From Prevotellaceae bacterium (GTDB lineage: Bacteria > Bacteroidota > Bacteroidia > Bacteroidales > UBA932), in contig JAIRKV010000279.1 in NCBI GenBank assembly GCA_031259935.1, positions 1-10,041 on the forward strand: a stretch of 10,041 nt of DNA, in the 5' to 3' direction. This document shows, piece by piece, positions 7,224 to 10,041 of this stretch. Each line of letters starts with the position of its first letter. Positions within the stretch are counted from its first letter, which is position 1. Both the position numbers and the translations under genes were made by a program. The notes beneath the pieces are model-generated. The model saw nothing but the letters and a program-made list of their open reading frames with translations, was not told the DNA's origin and did not search any database.

Positions 7224-8216
7224 TTATGGCACTTCAACTACATTTAATATCTGTGTAATTATATCTTCGGATGTAATATTTTCGGCTTCGGCTTCGTAAG
7301 TCAATCCTATGCGGTGACGCAAAACATCGTAGCACACGGCTCGAACATCTTCGGGTATTACGTATCCTCTGCGTTTGATAAATGCATAGGCTTTTGCCGC
7401 CATCGACAAACAGATACTTGCCCGCGGCGAACCTCCGTATGCAATCATGGTTGTAAGGCTTCCTATTCCGTAATCGTTAGGCGTACGTGTTGCAAACACT
7501 ATATCTACAATGTAACGTTCTATTTTTTCATCCATATACACATCGCGCACAACATTACGCGCACGAATTATATCTTCGGGTTTCAAAACCTGCGAAGGTT
7601 TGGGAAATTCGCCGCTTATGTTTTGACGGATTATGAGTTTTTCTTCTTCCTTTTTAGGATAAGATATTACAACTTTAAGCATAAATCTGTCAACTTGAGC
7701 TTCAGGAAGCGGATATGTTCCTTCCTGTTCGATAGGATTTTGCGTTGCCAATACTAAAAACGGTTCGGGCAATTTGTATGTTTCATCGCCTATGGTAATT
7801 TGACGCTCCTGCATCGCTTCAAGCAAAGCGCTCTGTACTTTTGCCGGCGAACGGTTTATTTCATCCGCAAGAATAAAGTTCGCAAAAACAGGACCTTTTC
7901 TCACCCGAAACGATTCGCTTTTTTGACTGTAAATCTGCGTGCCTATAAGGTCGGCAGGCAACAGGTCGGGAGTAAACTGTATGCGATTAAATTTAGCATC
8001 TACAATATTTGCAAGAGTAGTAATTGCAAGTGTTTTTGCAAGTCCCGGCACGCCTTCCAGAAGAATATGTCCGTTAGAAAGCAAACCTGTAAGAAGGCTT
8101 TCTATCAAATGTTTCTGTCCTACAATAACCTTATTCATTTCGATATTTACAATATCGACGAAGGCGCTTTCGTGTTGAATTTTTTCATTTAGTTCTTTTA
8201 TGTTAATTTCACCCAT
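7224..8216 (-). CDS. moxR: MoxR-family AAA+ ATPase
   Basis: 330 residues from the ATG at 8216. The frame extends 12 codons upstream to a TTG at 8252, but the extra residues are not family-like and the TTG falls inside the likely promoter, so I prefer the ATG. ATPase motifs are all present: Walker A GVPGLAKT (55-62), Walker B FILADE (114-119), sensor 1 in LATQNP (N160), the MoxR signature NPIEQEGTYPLPEAQVDRF (160-178) with R177, and sensor 2 GGSPRAS (R265). Length is normal for MoxR. No membrane segment is seen, so it acts in the cytoplasm. It is the first gene of the Bat operon and the only one with a clear energy source. Family knowledge suggests a chaperone-like remodeller of vWA proteins such as BatA, BatB or DUF58; which one is its target cannot be read from the sequence. 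Confidence 0.96.
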   Translation of the reverse strand: MGEINIKELNEKIQHESAFVDIVNIEMNKVIVGQKHLIESLLTGLLSNGHILLEGVPGLAKTLAITTLANIVDAKFNRIQFTPDLLPADLIGTQIYSQKSESFRVRKGPVFANFILADEINRSPAKVQSALLEAMQERQITIGDETYKLPEPFLVLATQNPIEQEGTYPLPEAQVDRFMLKVVISYPKKEEEKLIIRQNISGEFPKPSQVLKPEDIIRARNVVRDVYMDEKIERYIVDIVFATRTPNDYGIGSLTTMIAYGGSPRASICLSMAAKAYAFIKRRGYVIPEDVRAVCYDVLRHRIGLTYEAEAENITSEDIITQILNVVEVP

Positions 8217-8249
8217 GTTATGTAAAGTTTTTATTTTTATTACGGTACG

Positions 8250-8257
8250 CAAAGGTG
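8250..8257 (-). promoter_or_regulatory. Possible -7 element of the Bat operon promoter
   Basis: Minus-strand CACCTTTG resembles TAnnTTTG, with the TTTG half intact and the first base changed. It sits about 34 bases before the preferred moxR ATG. No TTG is seen at the -33 distance. It is the best candidate I find in the spacer ahead of moxR, but the match is weak and another start site within 8217-8400 is possible. Confidence 0.33.
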
Positions 8258-8399
8258 ATATTTTTTTACAGAATATAATTTTAATAAATGTTAATGTAAT
8301 GAAAATAATTGTAATAAAGAATTCATATATTACGGTAAATATAATATTACGGAACGATTGTATAATGCATATCGAATTTCTAAAATAAAAACATAATTG

Positions 8400-8447
8400 G
8401 AAATTGAAAAATCAAAACCGCATGTATGCAGTCGTACCTGCGATTTT
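8400..8447 (-). terminator. Likely intrinsic terminator after the rRNA methyltransferase gene
   Basis: On the minus strand the sequence AAAATCGCA (8447-8439) can pair with TGCGGTTTT (8422-8414) through nine positions including one G-U pair. The loop is about 16 bases. GATTTTTCAATTT follows as a U-rich tract. It begins 18 bases after the methyltransferase stop, where a terminator is expected. The stem is modest in GC and the loop is long, so termination could be partial. No folding calculation was run. Confidence 0.5.
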
Positions 8448-8465
8448 AGGGAATTTTATTCATTA

Positions 8466-9818
8466 TCATACATCCATAAGTATTCTCCAATCCTGCGGAT
8501 ATAAATTATTTGTACGAATTCCGATATTTTTTATCCAGCCAAGCGCATTATTGTTGTAACAGACAAGATTATATCCTTTGGTTTTACAATCGAAACGTAT
8601 ATTGTCTTTATGCAAATATTTAAGCGCCGAACGTTTATCAACATTTATTTTGGAAAATACTTCCTTATTTAAATCAACAGCCAAAGCAAGCGAATGAGAA
8701 GGAACAAAATCATTGCCTTTCACAGTTCCGACAGCAACGCCCGATGATAAACATTTCAACCGGTTTGATATAATATTTATTTCGTTTGCAAATGCTTTTG
8801 GAACTGCTTTTATAACCGAACCGTTGAAAATGAAATTATATTTTTCGACATTTGTCAAATATGTGCGGACAAAATCTGATTTTTTTGTAATATTTCGTTG
8901 ATTATGATTCTCTTTCTTTTCGATAAAATGCACATTGTCGCCGTTTTTACGTATTGCGCTTAAACAAAAACCTTCTCCTTTTGTTTTGTGTGGATAGAAA
9001 CGATAAGAAAAAACTTCGGAAATTAAATTTTCCGAAATCTTCCATTCGGGTTGTGTTTCTACATATAAACTTTTTGCATCAAACTGATTAATAATCCATT
9101 TTACGTTTTCTTCGTTTTCTTCGATATTGTAAGTACAGGTACAGTAAATCAGCAAACCGTCGGGTTTAAGAGCCTTCCAAACATCAGCCAGTATTCGGCG
9201 TTGACGTTCGGCGCAAAGTTTAACATTATCAATCGACCATTCCTTCACTGCATTATTATCTTTTCTAAACATTCCTTCGCCCGAACATGGAGCATCAACC
9301 AAAATCAAATCAAAAAAACCGTTCAATGCAGAAAAATGCTTGGGGTCGCTGCATGTTACCGCTACATTTGATTTTCCCCATTTCAAAATATTTTCATATA
9401 AAATCTTTGCCCGACTGCGAATAACATCATTTGCAACAAGCAGCGAATTTTCGGGCAAAAGCGAAAGCAAATGCGTAGTCTTTCCTCCGGGAGCAGCGCA
9501 TAAATCCAACGCTGTAATTTTATTTCTATTTCGACAGTACCGCTTAACAACCTGTTCTAAAAACATCGAACCTGCTTCCTGTATGTAATATGCGCCTGCA
9601 TGAAAATCAGGATCGAGAGTAAACGTCGTCCTCTGAGGCAAATAAATTCCAGCATCGCACCATTTGACATTTTCATTCCCAACAATTTCTGTAAATTTAT
9701 CAGGATTTTTGCGCAGACTTACAGGAGTTTCTTCGTTCAATGCATCGACAAAATCATTTATATCGCTGCCAAGTATGTTTTTTGTTCTCTGTAAAAATAT
9801 ATCAGGAAGTTTTAACAT
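8466..9818 (-). CDS. rsmF: RsmF-like rRNA cytosine-C5 methyltransferase (NOL1/NOP2/sun family)
   Basis: 450 residues. The SAM-dependent Rossmann fold is marked by motif I DLCAAPGGKT (105-114). Motif IV is DAPCSGEGMFRK (175-186) with C178, and motif VI CTCTYNIEENE carries C228. In m5C methyltransferases the motif VI cysteine attacks the base and the motif IV cysteine helps release the product; both are present, so the enzyme should be active. The N-terminal part (LPDIFLQRTKNILG, then TPVSLRKNPDKF) is the usual RNA-binding lead-in. The C-terminal 150 residues, ending LGWIKNIGIRTNNLYPQDWRI, match the C-terminal RNA-recognition region of RsmF-type enzymes. This favours 16S rRNA m5C methylation over RsmB. 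The exact target base cannot be told from sequence, so the symbol is by similarity. It has its own promoter and a likely terminator, and appears to be a separate transcription unit from the Bat operon. Confidence 0.9.
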   Translation of the reverse strand: MLKLPDIFLQRTKNILGSDINDFVDALNEETPVSLRKNPDKFTEIVGNENVKWCDAGIYLPQRTTFTLDPDFHAGAYYIQEAGSMFLEQVVKRYCRNRNKITALDLCAAPGGKTTHLLSLLPENSLLVANDVIRSRAKILYENILKWGKSNVAVTCSDPKHFSALNGFFDLILVDAPCSGEGMFRKDNNAVKEWSIDNVKLCAERQRRILADVWKALKPDGLLIYCTCTYNIEENEENVKWIINQFDAKSLYVETQPEWKISENLISEVFSYRFYPHKTKGEGFCLSAIRKNGDNVHFIEKKENHNQRNITKKSDFVRTYLTNVEKYNFIFNGSVIKAVPKAFANEINIISNRLKCLSSGVAVGTVKGNDFVPSHSLALAVDLNKEVFSKINVDKRSALKYLHKDNIRFDCKTKGYNLVCYNNNALGWIKNIGIRTNNLYPQDWRILMDV

Positions 9819-9862
9819 TAATCATTCAATTTCAATACAAAAAATCTTATTTATTTCGGATA

Positions 9863-9870
9863 CAAATATA
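9863..9870 (-). promoter_or_regulatory. Bacteroidetes-type -7 element of the methyltransferase promoter
   Basis: Minus-strand TATATTTG is a perfect match to the TAnnTTTG -7 consensus used by the Bacteroidetes primary sigma factor. It lies about 45 bases ahead of the methyltransferase ATG, giving a 5' leader near 38 bases. The -33 region, about 19 bases further upstream, only has ATG/GATG instead of TTG/TTTG, so the match is one-sided. Confidence 0.55.
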
Positions 9871-9941
9871 ATTTAAATTTTAAACATCATTTACCGTTTA
9901 TTGAATTTACTGTTGACTGTTTAGAAAACAGATTTTTTAAA

Positions 9942-10041
9942 AAGAACGTTCTTAATTGAAAAAAGAACGTTCTTAATTGAAAAAAGAACGTTCTTAACTG
10001 GAAAAAGAACGTTCTTAACTGGAAAAAGAACGTTCTTAACT
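9942..10041. repeat. Tandem array of 21-bp repeats, each with a 12-bp perfect palindrome
   Basis: AAGAACGTTCTT occurs five times, at 9942-9953, 9963-9974, 9984-9995, 10005-10016 and 10026-10037, always 21 bases apart. The nine-base spacers are AATTGAAAA after copies 1 and 2 and AACTGGAAA after copies 3 and 4. The spacer after copy 5 begins AACT and is cut by the window edge, so the array continues. Each 12-mer equals its own reverse complement. The array begins about 70 bases upstream of the methyltransferase -7 element. Its spacing equals two turns of B-DNA. It could be a set of protein-binding sites, a minisatellite, or the repetitive end of a gene outside the window; the sequence does not decide. 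Confidence 0.93.

Larger units (their letters stand above)
8217..8465. other. AT-rich intergenic spacer between moxR and the methyltransferase gene
   Basis: This 249-base spacer holds the probable Bat promoter near its left side and the methyltransferase terminator near its right side. Between them (about 8260-8400) it is very AT-rich. I see no tRNA, small RNA or plausible short gene there. ATTACGG followed by TA or A appears at 8239-8247, 8329-8337 and 8346-8353, and may be chance in such AT-rich DNA. Confidence 0.6.

Noticed and set aside
8217..8252. Extending moxR to the TTG at 8252
   Set aside because: The extra 12 residues are not typical of MoxR and the TTG lies within the candidate promoter; the ATG at 8216 gives the normal length.
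9917..9939. Hairpin CTGTTT-AGA-AAACAG followed by a T run on the plus strand, resembling a terminator
   Set aside because: The stem is six pairs with only two GC pairs, and no plus-strand gene lies before it to terminate. On the minus strand no U-tract follows.
9942..10041. CRISPR array
   Set aside because: The repeats are only 12-21 bases, the nine-base spacers are nearly identical to each other, and no cas gene is present. A CRISPR needs unique spacers of about 30 bases.

Overview
The window comes from a low-GC member of the Bacteroidota, most likely a Bacteroidales-like or related anaerobe. Three things point there: the gene content, a Bacteroidetes-type -7 promoter element (TAnnTTTG), and the near absence of Shine-Dalgarno sequences ahead of most genes. 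All nine genes lie on the minus strand, so transcription runs from right to left.

Right edge to left edge: (1) 9819-10041 is intergenic. It holds an array of at least five 21-bp repeats, each carrying the perfect palindrome AAGAACGTTCTT. The array runs off the right edge, and the promoter of the next gene follows it. (2) 8466-9818 is an RsmF-like rRNA m5C methyltransferase, followed by a likely intrinsic terminator (about 8400-8447). (3) 8217-8465 is an AT-rich spacer with the probable promoter of the next operon. (4) 1-8216 is an almost gapless Bat (Bacteroides aerotolerance) operon: moxR, a DUF58 gene, a small BatD-like membrane protein gene, batA, batB, batC, batD and batE. batE is cut by the left edge of the window.

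The Bat genes fit one envelope-associated machine. MoxR is a cytoplasmic AAA+ ATPase that usually partners von Willebrand factor A (vWA) proteins. DUF58 is a soluble vWA-like partner. BatA and BatB are tandem paralogous vWA proteins held in the inner membrane, both with complete MIDAS metal-binding motifs. BatC and BatE bring TPR protein-protein interaction repeats. BatD and the small BatD-like protein are large or small periplasmic modules on a single membrane helix, each with a related cytoplasmic C-terminal domain. Start and stop codons overlap or nearly touch between most genes, which suggests translational coupling and fixed stoichiometry. The operon has been linked in the literature to aerotolerance and stress survival, but its molecular role is not settled.

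The operon is a known type. The least explained element is the 21-bp palindromic array at the right edge. The single strong Shine-Dalgarno sequence in front of batA and the two related BatD-type proteins in one operon are the other points worth a second look.
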